Below, piece by piece: positions 53,654 through 63,427 of a DNA stretch of 64,000 nucleotides. Under the pieces are notes generated by a model that saw nothing but the letters and a program-made list of their open reading frames with translations, ran no database searches and was not told where the DNA came from. The DNA is from an uncultured Pseudomonadota bacterium. GTDB lineage: Bacteria > Pseudomonadota > Gammaproteobacteria > Burkholderiales > SG8-39. The stretch lies in the NCBI GenBank assembly GCA_903829815.1, contig CAIKRR010000029.1, positions 62,001-126,000 of the forward strand, given 5' to 3'. The position numbers and the translations under genes are program-made. The number at the start of each line of letters is the position of its first letter. Positions within the stretch are counted from its first letter, which is position 1.

Positions 53654-54458
53654 GGTGGTCCACGCGCTTCACATAAATGGGGTCGTAAGGGCGGGCCTGG
53701 CTGAGTTCGATGAGCCCTTCGCGAGCCAGTTCGAGGACGGCAAGGAAATTGACCACCAGCATGGGCACTCCCAGCGCCGTGTCGAAGAGGTCGGTGAATG
53801 CGCAGAAGGCATCGCTCTGGAGGCGGCGCAGGACAATGCCCATGTACTCGCGCACCGACAACTCGTCACGCGAGATGTGGTGATGGGCGCGCACCCGCGC
53901 CTGCTTGAGCAGGCTGCGCCATGCGGCCACCAGCGATTCGGGGTCGACCTGCGGCAGTCGCCTGACCAGGGTTTCTTCCACCCACACGCTCACCATACGG
54001 AAATCGCGATGGTCCTGCGGCATCTCGTCGATGCGCAGCGCTGCCGCTTTCATCTGCTCGTATTCAAGGAGGCGGCGCACCAGTTCCGCACGCGGATCGA
54101 GTTCATCGACCGGTCCTGCCGCCCGCGGCCGAGGCAGCAACAAGCGCGACTTGATCTCCATCAACATGGCTGCCATCACGAGGTACTCGGCAGCGAGCTC
54201 GAGATTCTTGACCCGCATGAGCTCGACGTACTCAAGGTACTGAAGCGTAAGGCGTGCCATCGGTATGTCAAGAATATCGACATTGGCCTTGCGGATGAGA
54301 TAGAGCAGCAGATCGAGCGGCCCCTCGAACGCATCGAGAAACACCTCAAGTGCGTCGGGCGGAATGTACAGATCAGTGGGCATCTCGAGCATCGGCTCGC
54401 CATGCACGCGCGCAAGCGCATGCGGCAACTCGAGCGGCAGATCGAGTGTTGCAGTCAC
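53640..54458 (-). CDS. scpA: Segregation and condensation protein A
   Basis: A GTG at 54458 gives 272 residues; the ATG at 54392 is an alternative. The ScpA signature is clear: [38 protein letters not shown], and [20 protein letters not shown]. The C-terminal winged helix ends near [15 protein letters not shown]. This kleisin bridges the SMC heads. The frame runs upstream into trpS without similarity. Confidence 0.96.
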   Translation of the reverse strand: MTATLDLPLELPHALARVHGEPMLEMPTDLYIPPDALEVFLDAFEGPLDLLLYLIRKANVDILDIPMARLTLQYLEYVELMRVKNLELAAEYLVMAAMLMEIKSRLLLPRPRAAGPVDELDPRAELVRRLLEYEQMKAAALRIDEMPQDHRDFRMVSVWVEETLVRRLPQVDPESLVAAWRSLLKQARVRAHHHISRDELSVREYMGIVLRRLQSDAFCAFTDLFDTALGVPMLVVNFLAVLELAREGLIELSQARPYDPIYVKRVDHHDRD

Positions 54459-54471
54459 CCCCTCACCCCGT

Positions 54472-55674
54472 TCAGCTGTAGTCAAGGCCCATTGCCCCAC
54501 GTACCTCGCGCATGGTCTCGCGTGCAATCTCGCGTGCCTTGTCGCAACCATCGGCGATGATGCTCTTCACCAGCGACGGATCATCGATGAAGCGCTGCGC
54601 ACGCTCCATCATCGGTCCCTGCTCGGCCAAAACCCGTTCGATCACCGGTTGCTTGCACTCCAGGCAGCCAATGCCCGCCGAGCGACAGCCACGCTCCACC
54701 CAGGCCCGGGTCGGCTCATCGGAATAGACCTGGTGAAATTGCCACACGGGACAGCGTTGAGGCTCGCCTGGATCGGACCTTCGCACCCGGGCCGGATCGG
54801 TGGGCATCGTGCGTATCTTGCGCGTGACCTGCTCGGGCGTCTCGCGCAGTCCGATTGCGTTGTTGTAGGACTTGGACATCTTCTGACCGTCGAGACCAGG
54901 GAGCCGGGACGCTTCCGTGAGGAGCGCTTCGGGTTCGGGCAGGATCACCCGACCGCCACCTTCGAGATACCCGAACAGGCGCTCGCGATCGACCTTGCTG
55001 ATGCTCTGCTGCTGCTCGAGCAGCGCCTGTGCTGCGGCGAGTGCATCGGCCGCACCCTGCTCCTGATACCGGGTACGCAGATCCAGATACACCCGCGCGT
55101 TGCGGCTGCCCAGCTTGCGCACGGCATCGCGGGCCTTGTCCTCGAAACCAGGCTCACGGCCATACAGGTGGTTGAAACGACGCGCTATCTCGCGCATCAG
55201 TTCGACATGCGGCACCTGATCTTCACCCACCGGCACATAGCGCGCCCGGTAGATGAGCACGTCGGCGGCCTGCAGCAGAGGGTAACCAAGGAAGCCGTAG
55301 GTCGACAGATCACGATCAGCGAGTTTCTCCTGCTGGTCCTTGTAGGTTGGCACCCGCTCGAGCCACCCCAGCGGGGTGACCATCGACAGCAGCGTGTGCA
55401 ATTCGGCATGCTCGAGCACCCGCGATTGCAAGAAAAGCACCGACTGCGAAGGATCGACACCCGCAGCAAGCCAGTCGATCACCATCTCCCAGACATTGGC
55501 CTCGATGACGCCAGGCTCGGTGTAATGCGTGGTGAGCGCGTGCCAGTCGGCCACGAAGAAAAGGCACGGATGCTCGCGCTGCAGACGAATCCAGTTCTTG
55601 AGGGCACCATGGTAGTGGCCCAGGTGCAGGCTCCCCGTCGGGCGCATGCCCGATACGACTCTATCTGCAAACAT
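54472..55674 (-). CDS. trpS: Tryptophanyl-tRNA synthetase
   Basis: The 400-residue protein has the class I motifs HLGH at residues 17-20 (in PTGSLHLGHYHG) and KMSKS at 265-269 (in GQKMSKSYNN). It is about 70 residues longer than the E. coli enzyme because of a segment before the KMSKS loop, the form found in beta-proteobacteria. It charges tRNA-Trp. It lies between yciO and scpA on the minus strand. Confidence 0.97.
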   Translation of the reverse strand: MFADRVVSGMRPTGSLHLGHYHGALKNWIRLQREHPCLFFVADWHALTTHYTEPGVIEANVWEMVIDWLAAGVDPSQSVLFLQSRVLEHAELHTLLSMVTPLGWLERVPTYKDQQEKLADRDLSTYGFLGYPLLQAADVLIYRARYVPVGEDQVPHVELMREIARRFNHLYGREPGFEDKARDAVRKLGSRNARVYLDLRTRYQEQGAADALAAAQALLEQQQSISKVDRERLFGYLEGGGRVILPEPEALLTEASRLPGLDGQKMSKSYNNAIGLRETPEQVTRKIRTMPTDPARVRRSDPGEPQRCPVWQFHQVYSDEPTRAWVERGCRSAGIGCLECKQPVIERVLAEQGPMMERAQRFIDDPSLVKSIIADGCDKAREIARETMREVRGAMGLDYS

Positions 55675-55733
55675 CGTTCAGTGACCAGGTCCAGTGGATG
55701 ACGGTTGATTCGAGCAAAGGCACGACCCGCGCC

Positions 55734-56357
55734 TCAATGAAGAAAGGCAGCCACACTGCCGCGACCCTGGCGAACCACCACGGGTGCTGAGCCAGTCAGA
55801 TCGATGACGCTCGAGGGCTCACCACCACAGGATCCGCCATCGATCACCAGATCGACCGAATGTTCGAGCCGCTCGCGGATCAGACCGGCGTCATCGAGTG
55901 GTTGCTCGTCACCGGGCAGCAACAGCGAGGTCGACAGCATCGGCTCGCCCAGTTCCTCGAGCAGCGCAATGGCGATCGGATTGGCTGGAATACGCACGCC
56001 GATCGTCTTGCTGCGCACCTGCGACACTCGTCGAGGCAGATCGCTGCTCGCAGGCAGGATGAAGGTAAAACAACCGGGGGTGCAGTCCTTGACCAGTCGA
56101 AACGCGCGATTGTCCAGTCGTGCGAAGTCACCCACCATCGACAGGTCGCGACACATGAGCGTGAGGTGATGGCGCTCGTCGATATTGCGAATCCAGCGCA
56201 AACGCTCCATGGCTGCCTTCTCGCCCACCATGCAGCCCAGCGCGTAGAGCGAATCGGTCGGGTAGACGATCACGCCCCCACCACGCAGGATAGCAACCGC
56301 TTCCCGGATGAGGCGCGGCTGCGGATTGAGGGGGTGGATCTCGAAGTATTGCGCCAC
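55734..56357 (-). CDS. yciO: YciO-type Sua5/YrdC/YwlC family protein
   Basis: A GTG at 56357 gives 207 residues starting MAQYFEIHPLNPQPRLIREA. The YrdC-like fold is indicated by AVAILRGGGVIVYPTDSLYA, RWIRNIDERHHLTLMCRDLS, TFILPASSDLPRR and TIGVRIPANPIAIALLEELG. It is a paralogue of the threonylcarbamoyl-AMP synthase TsaC; YciO proteins have weak or no such activity in E. coli, so function is not assigned. The start is five bases after the PHP gene stop. Confidence 0.92.
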   Translation of the reverse strand: MAQYFEIHPLNPQPRLIREAVAILRGGGVIVYPTDSLYALGCMVGEKAAMERLRWIRNIDERHHLTLMCRDLSMVGDFARLDNRAFRLVKDCTPGCFTFILPASSDLPRRVSQVRSKTIGVRIPANPIAIALLEELGEPMLSTSLLLPGDEQPLDDAGLIRERLEHSVDLVIDGGSCGGEPSSVIDLTGSAPVVVRQGRGSVAAFLH

Positions 56358-56362
56358 GGCAG

Positions 56363-57202
56363 TCAATGGCAGCCCGCAAGCACCGACCAGATCGGCACGA
56401 CCCCGGGGGGCAACGGTGGCAAGGCCCCGAGGTCGATGCGGCTCTCCTCGGGACTGTGAAAATCCGAACCACGCGATGCGAGCAAATGGTGCTGGCGCGC
56501 AAGCGCTGCGTAGGTGGCGTACTCGTCGATCGAGTGACTGCCGGTTACCACCTCGATCCCGACACCACCGGCTTCCCGAAACTGCATGATCAGGGCATCC
56601 ATGGCACCGTGCGAGAGCCTGTATCGTCCCGGATGCGCGATGACTGCAGCACCGCCCGCGGCACGAATCCACGCTACTGCATCGTCCAGATCGGCCCATT
56701 CCTGGGCGACATAGGCCGGCTTCCCATCGCCCAGCCAGCGATCGAACACCTCGCCCATCACGCGGGCATGGCCCTGGGCGACGAGATAACGGGCAAAGTG
56801 GGTGCGACTGACCAGATCAGGGTCGTCAACCTGGGCAAGGGCGCCAGCCAGTGAGCCGGGCATGCCCAGTGCATCGAGCCGCTCGGCCATGCGCGCCGCT
56901 CGCGCCTGGCGAGAACCACGCGTTGCGGCAACGCCAGCAACGAGGACCGGATTGCCCGGTTCAATACCCAGGCCGACGATGTGGATGGTCTGTCCACGCC
57001 AGGTCACCGATACTTCGACGCCCGCCACGAAGGTGATGCCGCAGGCGAGCGCCGCCGCACGCGCCTCGACCAGACCGGCCAGTACGTCATGATCGGTGAG
57101 CGCCCAATGCGTCACACCACCTGCGGCCGCACGCCGGGCAAGCGCCGTCGGCGAGAGCGTCCCGTCGGAAGCAGTGGAGTGGCAGTGCAGATCGACATTC
57201 AT
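56363..57202 (-). CDS. PHP-domain phosphoesterase, YciV / RNase AM type
   Basis: The ATG at 57202 gives 279 residues beginning MNVDLHCHSTASDGTLSP, the PHP metal motif (D-L-H-x-H-S). Further metal ligands are in HWALTDHDVLAGL, AAVIAHPGRYRLSH, and LASRGSDFHSPEES. The E. coli homologue YciV (RNase AM) is a 5'-3' exonuclease that trims rRNA and removes 3',5'-bisphosphates. Its position next to yciO matches the enterobacterial pair. Function is by similarity only. Confidence 0.9.
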   Translation of the reverse strand: MNVDLHCHSTASDGTLSPTALARRAAAGGVTHWALTDHDVLAGLVEARAAALACGITFVAGVEVSVTWRGQTIHIVGLGIEPGNPVLVAGVAATRGSRQARAARMAERLDALGMPGSLAGALAQVDDPDLVSRTHFARYLVAQGHARVMGEVFDRWLGDGKPAYVAQEWADLDDAVAWIRAAGGAAVIAHPGRYRLSHGAMDALIMQFREAGGVGIEVVTGSHSIDEYATYAALARQHHLLASRGSDFHSPEESRIDLGALPPLPPGVVPIWSVLAGCH

Positions 57203-57278
57203 GCGCGCATTGTACCGGCTTGCTCCGCCCCCTGCCCCGCCAGGGGCTGCGGGGTCACGCCGGGCAGTCTCAAGCGGC

Positions 57279-58172
57279 TCAGCCTGCGCCCAGAAACGCC
57301 TCGATCCGATGCGCCAGAGACACCGGCTGGTCAAGGTGCAGCATGTGACCGCAATCGGCGATCGCCTCATGAACGAGCGAGCGAAACTGGCCGCGGCGCA
57401 ACGCCAGCGCTGACGCATCGAGTCCCAGTTGAGAGGGGGTTGTCGAATCAGCCCCATCAACCCAGAGGACGGGTGCTTCAACGGCCTGCCAGCACGCAAA
57501 AGCCTCGTCGACACGGTAGCGCACCGGATTCACTCGCCGATGCGACGGATCGCAGAGCAATCGGACCCGGCCGCCGCCATCCTGTGCTGCCCAATGGCGG
57601 GCGAGGAAGTCGGCGCGTGCCTCACCAAGCCGCGGATTCTCGCGTCGCAGACGAGCGGCCAGTGTGTCAAAGTCGGGGTAATCGCGAAATCGCTGCTCGC
57701 TGACGACCTCGTCCAGCCAGCGTGCGTAGCGGGCAACACTGGACTGCGCAGATTGCTCGGCCAGCCCGAAGCCTTCAAGATTGATCAGCCGCCGGACGCG
57801 CGCGGGGCGAATGCCGGCGTACAAGCAGGCCACATTACCGCCCATGCTGTGACCGGCCAGATCCACCGCTTGCCCCGGTGAGACCCGCTCGAGGATGCGA
57901 TCGAGATCGGCCAGGTAGTCGGGAAACCAGTAACTGTCGGTGCCAGCCCAGGCACTGAGCCCGAATCCACGCCAGTCCGGCGCGAGCACATGGCGCTCTT
58001 CGCGCAAGGCATCGACCACAAACTGGAATGAAGCCGAGACATCCATCCAGCCGTGGAGCAGCACCAGTGTGGGGCGCTCGGGTGAGCGAGACGACGTGTC
58101 ACCCCACTCGCGCAGGTGGTGGCGCAATCCGCGGATGTCGGCGAAGCTGGACCGTGATGGTTTGGTTACCAT
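57279..58172 (-). CDS. Alpha/beta-fold hydrolase
   Basis: The ATG at 58172 gives 297 residues. The fold is shown by the oxyanion strand LVLLHGWMDVSASF, APDWRGFGLS, the nucleophile elbow AGHSMGG (serine near residue 109), an acid in LWVDGADS and the histidine in IADCGHMLHLDQP. Substrate is unknown; esterases, epoxide hydrolases and haloalkane dehalogenases share this pattern. It starts only 29 bases from the divergent carbonic-anhydrase-like gene. Confidence 0.88.
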   Translation of the reverse strand: MVTKPSRSSFADIRGLRHHLREWGDTSSRSPERPTLVLLHGWMDVSASFQFVVDALREERHVLAPDWRGFGLSAWAGTDSYWFPDYLADLDRILERVSPGQAVDLAGHSMGGNVACLYAGIRPARVRRLINLEGFGLAEQSAQSSVARYARWLDEVVSEQRFRDYPDFDTLAARLRRENPRLGEARADFLARHWAAQDGGGRVRLLCDPSHRRVNPVRYRVDEAFACWQAVEAPVLWVDGADSTTPSQLGLDASALALRRGQFRSLVHEAIADCGHMLHLDQPVSLAHRIEAFLGAG

Positions 58173-58201
58173 GGCAACCTTGCGGCACGAGGAGACATGC
58201 A

Positions 58202-58747
58202 GTGAATATCTACTCCCTGGGTGAACGACGCGTCGAATTTGCAGGCCCCGACTGGTACGTGGCACCCACGGCCACCCTCATCGGCTCGGTCTGCCTCCGT
58301 GCGCACGCCAACATCTGGTTCAACGTGGTCATGCGCGCCGACAACGAGCGCATCGTCATCGGTGAACGCAGCAACGTGCAGGACGGCTCGGTGCTTCATG
58401 TCGACCCAAACAAGCCGCTCACCCTGGGCGCAGATACCTGCATCGGGCACAACGTCACCCTGCACGGCTGCTCGATCGGCGACGGGGTCCTGGTGGGCAT
58501 GGGCGCCACGATACTCAATCGAGCGACGATCGGCGAAGGCTGCATCGTCGGGGCCGGATCGCTGGTCCCCGAGGACAAGGTTTTTCCGCCCCGAGTGCTC
58601 CTGCTGGGGAGCCCGGCCCGCGCAGTGCGCGACACCACTGACGAGGAGGCCGCCTGGATACGTCGCATTGCCGCAGGCTATGTGACCCGCGCCACCCAGT
58701 ACCGCGACCAACTGCGTGTACAGGTGCCGCCCATGGCGACCCCTTGA
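58202..58747 (+). CDS. Gamma-carbonic anhydrase family protein
   Basis: A GTG at 58202 with GAGGAG eight bases upstream gives 181 residues. Left-handed beta-helix hexapeptide repeats run through the protein, with the metal-ligand pattern RADNERIVIGERSNVQDGSV, HVDPNK and GHNVTLHGCSIGDGVLVGMG. The family includes YrdA and PaaY; many members bind zinc, but not all hydrate CO2. It is the only plus-strand gene of the right-hand part. Confidence 0.92.
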   Translation: MNIYSLGERRVEFAGPDWYVAPTATLIGSVCLRAHANIWFNVVMRADNERIVIGERSNVQDGSVLHVDPNKPLTLGADTCIGHNVTLHGCSIGDGVLVGMGATILNRATIGEGCIVGAGSLVPEDKVFPPRVLLLGSPARAVRDTTDEEAAWIRRIAAGYVTRATQYRDQLRVQVPPMATP

Positions 58748-58791
58748 CTGGACGCATGAGCAGGTCGGCACTCACCGCAACGACAGTCCCT

Positions 58792-59820
58792 TCACTGCCC
58801 GCCATCGAGACCGAGCAGGAGGCGTGCGTTGGTCTCGACGATGGCCTGCTTCTCGAGCGGTGACAGGCGCGGATGGTCAGTGACGATCTTGACCGGCTGC
58901 TCGTAGGCAATCGGGAAGCAGTAATCGCTGCCCATCATGATGCGATCGATGCCGATCACGGTCTTCAGATAATCGATCACATGATCCGAATAGCCGACCG
59001 TGTCATACCAGAAACGACGCAAGTAGGCCTCGGGGCCGTGCTTGATCTTCTTCAGGTCTTCACGCACCACGTAGCCGCGCTGCAGACGCCAGACCAGCCA
59101 CGGAAAGGCCCCGCCCGAGTGTGGAAGCACGACACGCAACGCTGGAAACTGATCAAGCACCCCACCAAAGATGAAGTGGGCAGCCGCAATGGCCGACTCG
59201 AACGGATTGCCCAGCAGGTTGGTGAGATAGTGAGCTGACAGGCGGTCGTGACCGATCACCTGCACCGGGTGGAGGAAGAGCGGCAGCCCGATCTCCTCCA
59301 GACAGGCGTAGATCGGGAAGAGCGAGGGGTCGGAGACTTCCATGTCGTTCACGTGGGTGGACATGTAGAAGCCCCGCACACCCGGCAGTCGGGCGGCACG
59401 ACGAGCCTCGCGAATCGCCAGTTCGGGACAATGCATCGGCAAGGTCGCCAGACCCAGCATCCGCGTCGGATACTGCTCGTGGGCATCGGCGATCGAGTCG
59501 TTGAAGGACTCGGCCAGCGCCTGGGCCAGATCGGGCTTGGCCCAGTAGATCATCGGCTGCGAGAGCGACAGCGCATGAACCGCCACGCCCTGGGCATCCA
59601 TCGCCTCGATGCGCGCCGACAGATCGACAAACTTGCGCCCCACCGGTCCGGTGACGACATGCCCATTGCGGAACTGCGGACCACGACCTTCGACCATCTT
59701 CCATTCGATGCCGTACGCGGCCGCATTGTCACCCACCAGGTCGAGAAAGGCCTTGGGGTAAAAGTGCGCATGGATGTCGATCGGCGAATGTCCGTGCTCA
59801 TGCCCAGCGTGATCGTGCAA
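58792..59820 (-). CDS. Amidohydrolase of the ACMSD family
   Basis: A TTG at 59820 with an AGGAG six bases upstream gives 342 residues. The metal motif is D-I-H-A-H-F-Y-P (His17 and His19), with a further histidine in LPLFLHPVQVIGH, VVLPHSGGAFPWL and the aspartate in MMGSDYCFPI. This is the amidohydrolase-2 family (aminocarboxymuconate semialdehyde decarboxylase and gamma-resorcylate decarboxylase). A second in-frame TTG at 59892 lacks a ribosome site. An aromatic acid decarboxylase is possible; the substrate is unknown. Confidence 0.9.
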   Translation of the reverse strand: MHDHAGHEHGHSPIDIHAHFYPKAFLDLVGDNAAAYGIEWKMVEGRGPQFRNGHVVTGPVGRKFVDLSARIEAMDAQGVAVHALSLSQPMIYWAKPDLAQALAESFNDSIADAHEQYPTRMLGLATLPMHCPELAIREARRAARLPGVRGFYMSTHVNDMEVSDPSLFPIYACLEEIGLPLFLHPVQVIGHDRLSAHYLTNLLGNPFESAIAAAHFIFGGVLDQFPALRVVLPHSGGAFPWLVWRLQRGYVVREDLKKIKHGPEAYLRRFWYDTVGYSDHVIDYLKTVIGIDRIMMGSDYCFPIAYEQPVKIVTDHPRLSPLEKQAIVETNARLLLGLDGGQ

Positions 59821-59915
59821 GGAGGTCTCCTCAGAAAAATTCGACTGAAAAAGGGTCGAAACAGCAGGCCTTTGGCCCGCCAGGGATGGCAAGGCAGGTG
59901 CCCGCCATGGACAAT

Positions 59916-60677
59916 TCAGCGCGGCGCGAGACGTATCGCGCCATCGAGCCGGATCACTTCGCCGTTCAACATCGCGTTTTCAAGGATGTGCCGTGCAAGA
60001 GCTGCGTACTCGTCGGCACGCCCCAGACGAGAGGGGAACGGCACCTGAGCGCCGAGCGAGGCCTGCACCTCGGGTGACAGCGCATCGAGCAGTGGGGTCT
60101 CGAAGATGCCCGGCGCAATGGTCATGACACGGATGCCTTCGCGCGCCAGATCGCGCGCCACCGGAAGCGTCATGCCGACGATGCCCCCCTTCGAGGCTGC
60201 GTAGGCGGCCTGGCCGATCTGACCATCGTACGCAGCCACCGAAGCCGTATTGACGATGACGCCGCGCTCGGCTTCCCGGTTTGGCACATTGCGTGCCATC
60301 GCGAGAGCGGCCAGCCTGATCATGTTGAAGGTGCCGATGAGATTGACCGTGACCACCCGGGTAAAGCTGGCGAGGGAGTGAGCCCCGTCGCGCCCGATCG
60401 TCTTGGCACCAGCGGCAATACCAGCGCAATTGACCAGACCAGACAGGGTGCCAAAGGCATCGAGTGCCGCCGTTACCACGTGATCACCGTCGGCTTCTCG
60501 CGTGACATCACAGTGCACGAAGAGGCCACCAATCTCCGCGGCGACCTGACGCCCACGCGGCTCATCGAGATCTGCAACCGTGATCCGGGCGCCCAAGCCT
60601 GCAAGCAGGCGGGCTGTCCCTTCGCCCAGACCAGAGGCACCTCCGGTCACGATGATCGAGCAGCCTTCGATATCCAC
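59916..60677 (-). CDS. Short-chain dehydrogenase/reductase (HSD10-like)
   Basis: The 253-residue protein has the Rossmann motif [10 protein letters not shown] at residues 11-20, NCAG near 83, and the catalytic Ser146, Tyr159 and Lys163. ADLDEPRG after the second strand indicates preference for NAD. The closest general class is 3-hydroxyacyl-CoA dehydrogenase type 2 (17-beta-HSD10). It may work with the neighbouring amidohydrolase, but the 95-base gap and lack of other catabolic genes leave this open. Confidence 0.92.
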   Translation of the reverse strand: MDIEGCSIIVTGGASGLGEGTARLLAGLGARITVADLDEPRGRQVAAEIGGLFVHCDVTREADGDHVVTAALDAFGTLSGLVNCAGIAAGAKTIGRDGAHSLASFTRVVTVNLIGTFNMIRLAALAMARNVPNREAERGVIVNTASVAAYDGQIGQAAYAASKGGIVGMTLPVARDLAREGIRVMTIAPGIFETPLLDALSPEVQASLGAQVPFPSRLGRADEYAALARHILENAMLNGEVIRLDGAIRLAPR

Positions 60678-60710
60678 TGGACCCTTCCGTCGAGCGCGCC
60701 TGGCCGGCGC

Positions 60711-62648
60711 TCAGCCGACCGCCGGCGCGCGCAGCGCCGGCGCCTGCGCAGACGGCGAGCGACGCCGGCGACTCAAGGCGAACCCGAGTCCGGCCAGAGC
60801 AACCACCGCAGGCATGAGCGCGATGTTGACCACCTTGGTCCAGAACTCGAGCGCTTCGGTATCGGCGCGCAAGTCCTTGCGTACGAGTTTCAGTTCGCGT
60901 CGCGTCTCGACCGATTTGCGGCGGAAGGCATCGACCTCAGCCTGTTGCTCGGGGCTGAGCGTGGCCTTCGCATCGCCCGCACCCGGCTGCCCCTTTTGCA
61001 GCGCCTGCAACTTCTCCTTGGTCTGATTGAGGCTGTCCTCGAGCGACTTGAGCTTGCCCAGGTAAGCCTGCGTCGCCTCGGTCTCCATGCGCTTCACCAC
61101 GGTGAGCGGACGGGCTGCCACCGAGCGGCTGGACAGTTGCGCCAGCGCCGGATCACCAGCCATCTGCTCGACCAGCGCGGTGAAGAAAGAAAGATTGCCG
61201 TTGCTCGGAATGACGATGCGGCGGCCAAAGATCTCCTGGATCGATACCGCGGCACCATCGTTGAGAAAGTCGGTGTCAGCGACCAGCACCACCGTGTTCT
61301 CCTCGGCACCTTCCTTCAGTGCGGCCACCGCAGGTTCAGCAGGCACATCGGCCTTGGCGGGGGCAGCGCCCGGCTTTGCCTTGTCGTCCTTCACCTCGGG
61401 CTTGGGCGGCAAGGCCGGCTGCCCTTCCGGAAAAGCGGTACGGAAGCGACCCGCGAGCTTCACCGCCATTGCGTACTCGATACCGCTGGGCTCGCTGAAC
61501 CCGCGCAAGGCCTCGCGGCCCTGCTTGGCGGCATCGGCTGATTCAACCAGCTGCGACTGCTTCGAGGACTTCAGAAGCACGGTCTGCCGCAAGCCCTCGG
61601 CGGGAGTACCGACGAAGGCACCGGCCATCGGCACGAGCATATTGGGCACGGCACTGGTTGAAATGTCCTTGGGATTGATGGAAGCCCCGTCCAGAGCGAG
61701 CACGGTTGGCATCATGCGAGTACCGCTACCGGCCGCATTCTCCAGATCGAGCACGACCTTCTTCGGATCCATCGTCAGGCCCCAGGCCTTGAACAGGTGG
61801 CCAAGCGTCGACGGACCACCAGGCATCATCCCCATCGGACCCGGGCGCTGATCGAAGTAGGCCATCGGATCGACAAAGGCCACCAGGCGCCCGCCGCGCA
61901 GCACGTACTGGTCGAGCGCGAACTCGGTGCGCTCGCTGATGCCTCGCGGGTGGATGACCAGAAGCAGCTTCACCTCGGGCGGAATCACTGCGCTATCCAG
62001 CGGCAGCAACTTGACCGTGTAGTCCTGCTCGAGTTGCGAGTACAAGACCTGGGCCGGTTGCGGCGCCTGCCCCATCATCGCCGCCATCGGATTGCCCGCC
62101 AGTGGCAGCGGGGAGATGATGCCGACCACCGGCTTCTCGGTCGTGCTGACCCGGGTGATGGCACGCGTGATGTCGTACTCGAGCAAGGGCTCGCGATTGC
62201 CATCGAGGGCTGGAATCGCGGTCTTGTGCTCGCCCTGGTCGATCACCAGCCCGAGGAAGAAGCGCTCGCCCGTCTGGGTGGTCTGCGCCTCGACGCCATC
62301 CAGACTGGCCTGATCCTCCGCATCGGAGTCAGGCTCCGGATCGAGGCGTTCGATCACCACCTTGTCACCGCCCAGCGACTTGTAGCCGGCGAGCAGATCC
62401 TCGACACGCCGCGCGAAGACCCGCACCTGGATCGGCACGGTGGCATCGTTGCGCGTGTAGTAGAAACGCAGCCGCACCGGTTTTTCGAGCTTGCGCACGA
62501 CGTTGCGAGTGGCATCGGAGAGCGTGTAGAGCCCCCCTTGCGTGAGGTCGATCCGACCCGGCACACGTGCCGCAAACAGATTGACCAGGACGAAGGCCAC
62601 GATCAGTACCGCGACGCCGAGTGTTGAATACCAGAAGGTTCTTTTCAT
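60711..62648 (-). CDS. GldG-like ABC transport auxiliary protein
   Basis: The 645-residue protein has an N-terminal membrane helix (LGVAVLIVAFVLVNLFAARV), a periplasmic part with LTQGGLYTLSDATRNVVRKL, a helical segment at about residues 530-600, and a C-terminal helix (IALMPAVVALAGLGFALS) ending in a basic tail. It resembles the Gldg family of ABC auxiliary subunits. It lies directly after the permease and ATPase genes. The transported substrate is unknown; no gliding apparatus is implied. Confidence 0.85.
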   Translation of the reverse strand: MKRTFWYSTLGVAVLIVAFVLVNLFAARVPGRIDLTQGGLYTLSDATRNVVRKLEKPVRLRFYYTRNDATVPIQVRVFARRVEDLLAGYKSLGGDKVVIERLDPEPDSDAEDQASLDGVEAQTTQTGERFFLGLVIDQGEHKTAIPALDGNREPLLEYDITRAITRVSTTEKPVVGIISPLPLAGNPMAAMMGQAPQPAQVLYSQLEQDYTVKLLPLDSAVIPPEVKLLLVIHPRGISERTEFALDQYVLRGGRLVAFVDPMAYFDQRPGPMGMMPGGPSTLGHLFKAWGLTMDPKKVVLDLENAAGSGTRMMPTVLALDGASINPKDISTSAVPNMLVPMAGAFVGTPAEGLRQTVLLKSSKQSQLVESADAAKQGREALRGFSEPSGIEYAMAVKLAGRFRTAFPEGQPALPPKPEVKDDKAKPGAAPAKADVPAEPAVAALKEGAEENTVVLVADTDFLNDGAAVSIQEIFGRRIVIPSNGNLSFFTALVEQMAGDPALAQLSSRSVAARPLTVVKRMETEATQAYLGKLKSLEDSLNQTKEKLQALQKGQPGAGDAKATLSPEQQAEVDAFRRKSVETRRELKLVRKDLRADTEALEFWTKVVNIALMPAVVALAGLGFALSRRRRSPSAQAPALRAPAVG

Positions 62649-62686
62649 GGGATTTCTAGTCGTGTGGGGCGTGGACGCCGGGCAGG

Positions 62687-63427
62687 CTAGCTGCGCCGGT
62701 TGCGGATCACTGCGGCGGTAATGACCAGCGCAAGCGCGATCACCGAGCCGAAGTACACGAGGGAGCGTATCGCGAGCACGCCTTTGGCGAAACCATCGAA
62801 ATGCGTCATGACGCCAAATGAAGCAAATGAATCGACCCAGTCAGGGGCGAGATAGCGCGAGAGCAGATCGGTAATCGGCGTGAAGCCCACCAGGATGAGC
62901 AGCAGGCAGACAACCACTGCCAGGATGAAAGCCACCACCTGGTTGCGGGTGAACGAGGAGGTCATGCAGGTGATGGCCAGGTAGGTCCCGCCCAGCAGCC
63001 AGCAGCCGACATACCCGGCAACGACCACGCCATTGTCAGGCTGACCGAGCCAGTTCACCGTCATCCAGAACGGGAAGGTGAGCGCCAGCGCCAAGGCCAG
63101 AAAAAGCCACGAGGCAAGAAACTTGCCCAAAATGGCCTGCCACGCCGTCACCGGCAGGGTGAGAAGCAGTTCCCAAGTGCCGGCACGCCGCTCTTCTGCC
63201 CACATGCGCATGCCCACGGCCGGCACAAGAAACAGGAAGAGCCACGGAATCCAGGTGAAGAACGAGGCGAGCGATGCCTCACCCCGCTCGAAGAAGGCCC
63301 CGAAGGTGAACGTGAGGATGCCGGCCAGCAGAAGAAAGATGACCAGGAAGACATAAGCAACCGGCGAGCCGAAATACTGACCGATCTCGCGACGGGCAAT
63401 CGCCCGGATGGCTGGCAGTCCGCTCAT
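62687..63427 (-). CDS. ABC-2 type permease (GldF-like)
   Basis: The 246-residue protein has six membrane helices and starts MSGLPAIRAIARREIGQYFG, typical of ABC-2 permeases that follow NosY/GldF. The segment FLVPAVGMRMWAEERRAGTW, then ELLLTLPVTAWQAILGKFLA is characteristic. It overlaps the ATPase gene by four bases and precedes the GldG-like gene. Confidence 0.92.
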   Translation of the reverse strand: MSGLPAIRAIARREIGQYFGSPVAYVFLVIFLLLAGILTFTFGAFFERGEASLASFFTWIPWLFLFLVPAVGMRMWAEERRAGTWELLLTLPVTAWQAILGKFLASWLFLALALALTFPFWMTVNWLGQPDNGVVVAGYVGCWLLGGTYLAITCMTSSFTRNQVVAFILAVVVCLLLILVGFTPITDLLSRYLAPDWVDSFASFGVMTHFDGFAKGVLAIRSLVYFGSVIALALVITAAVIRNRRS

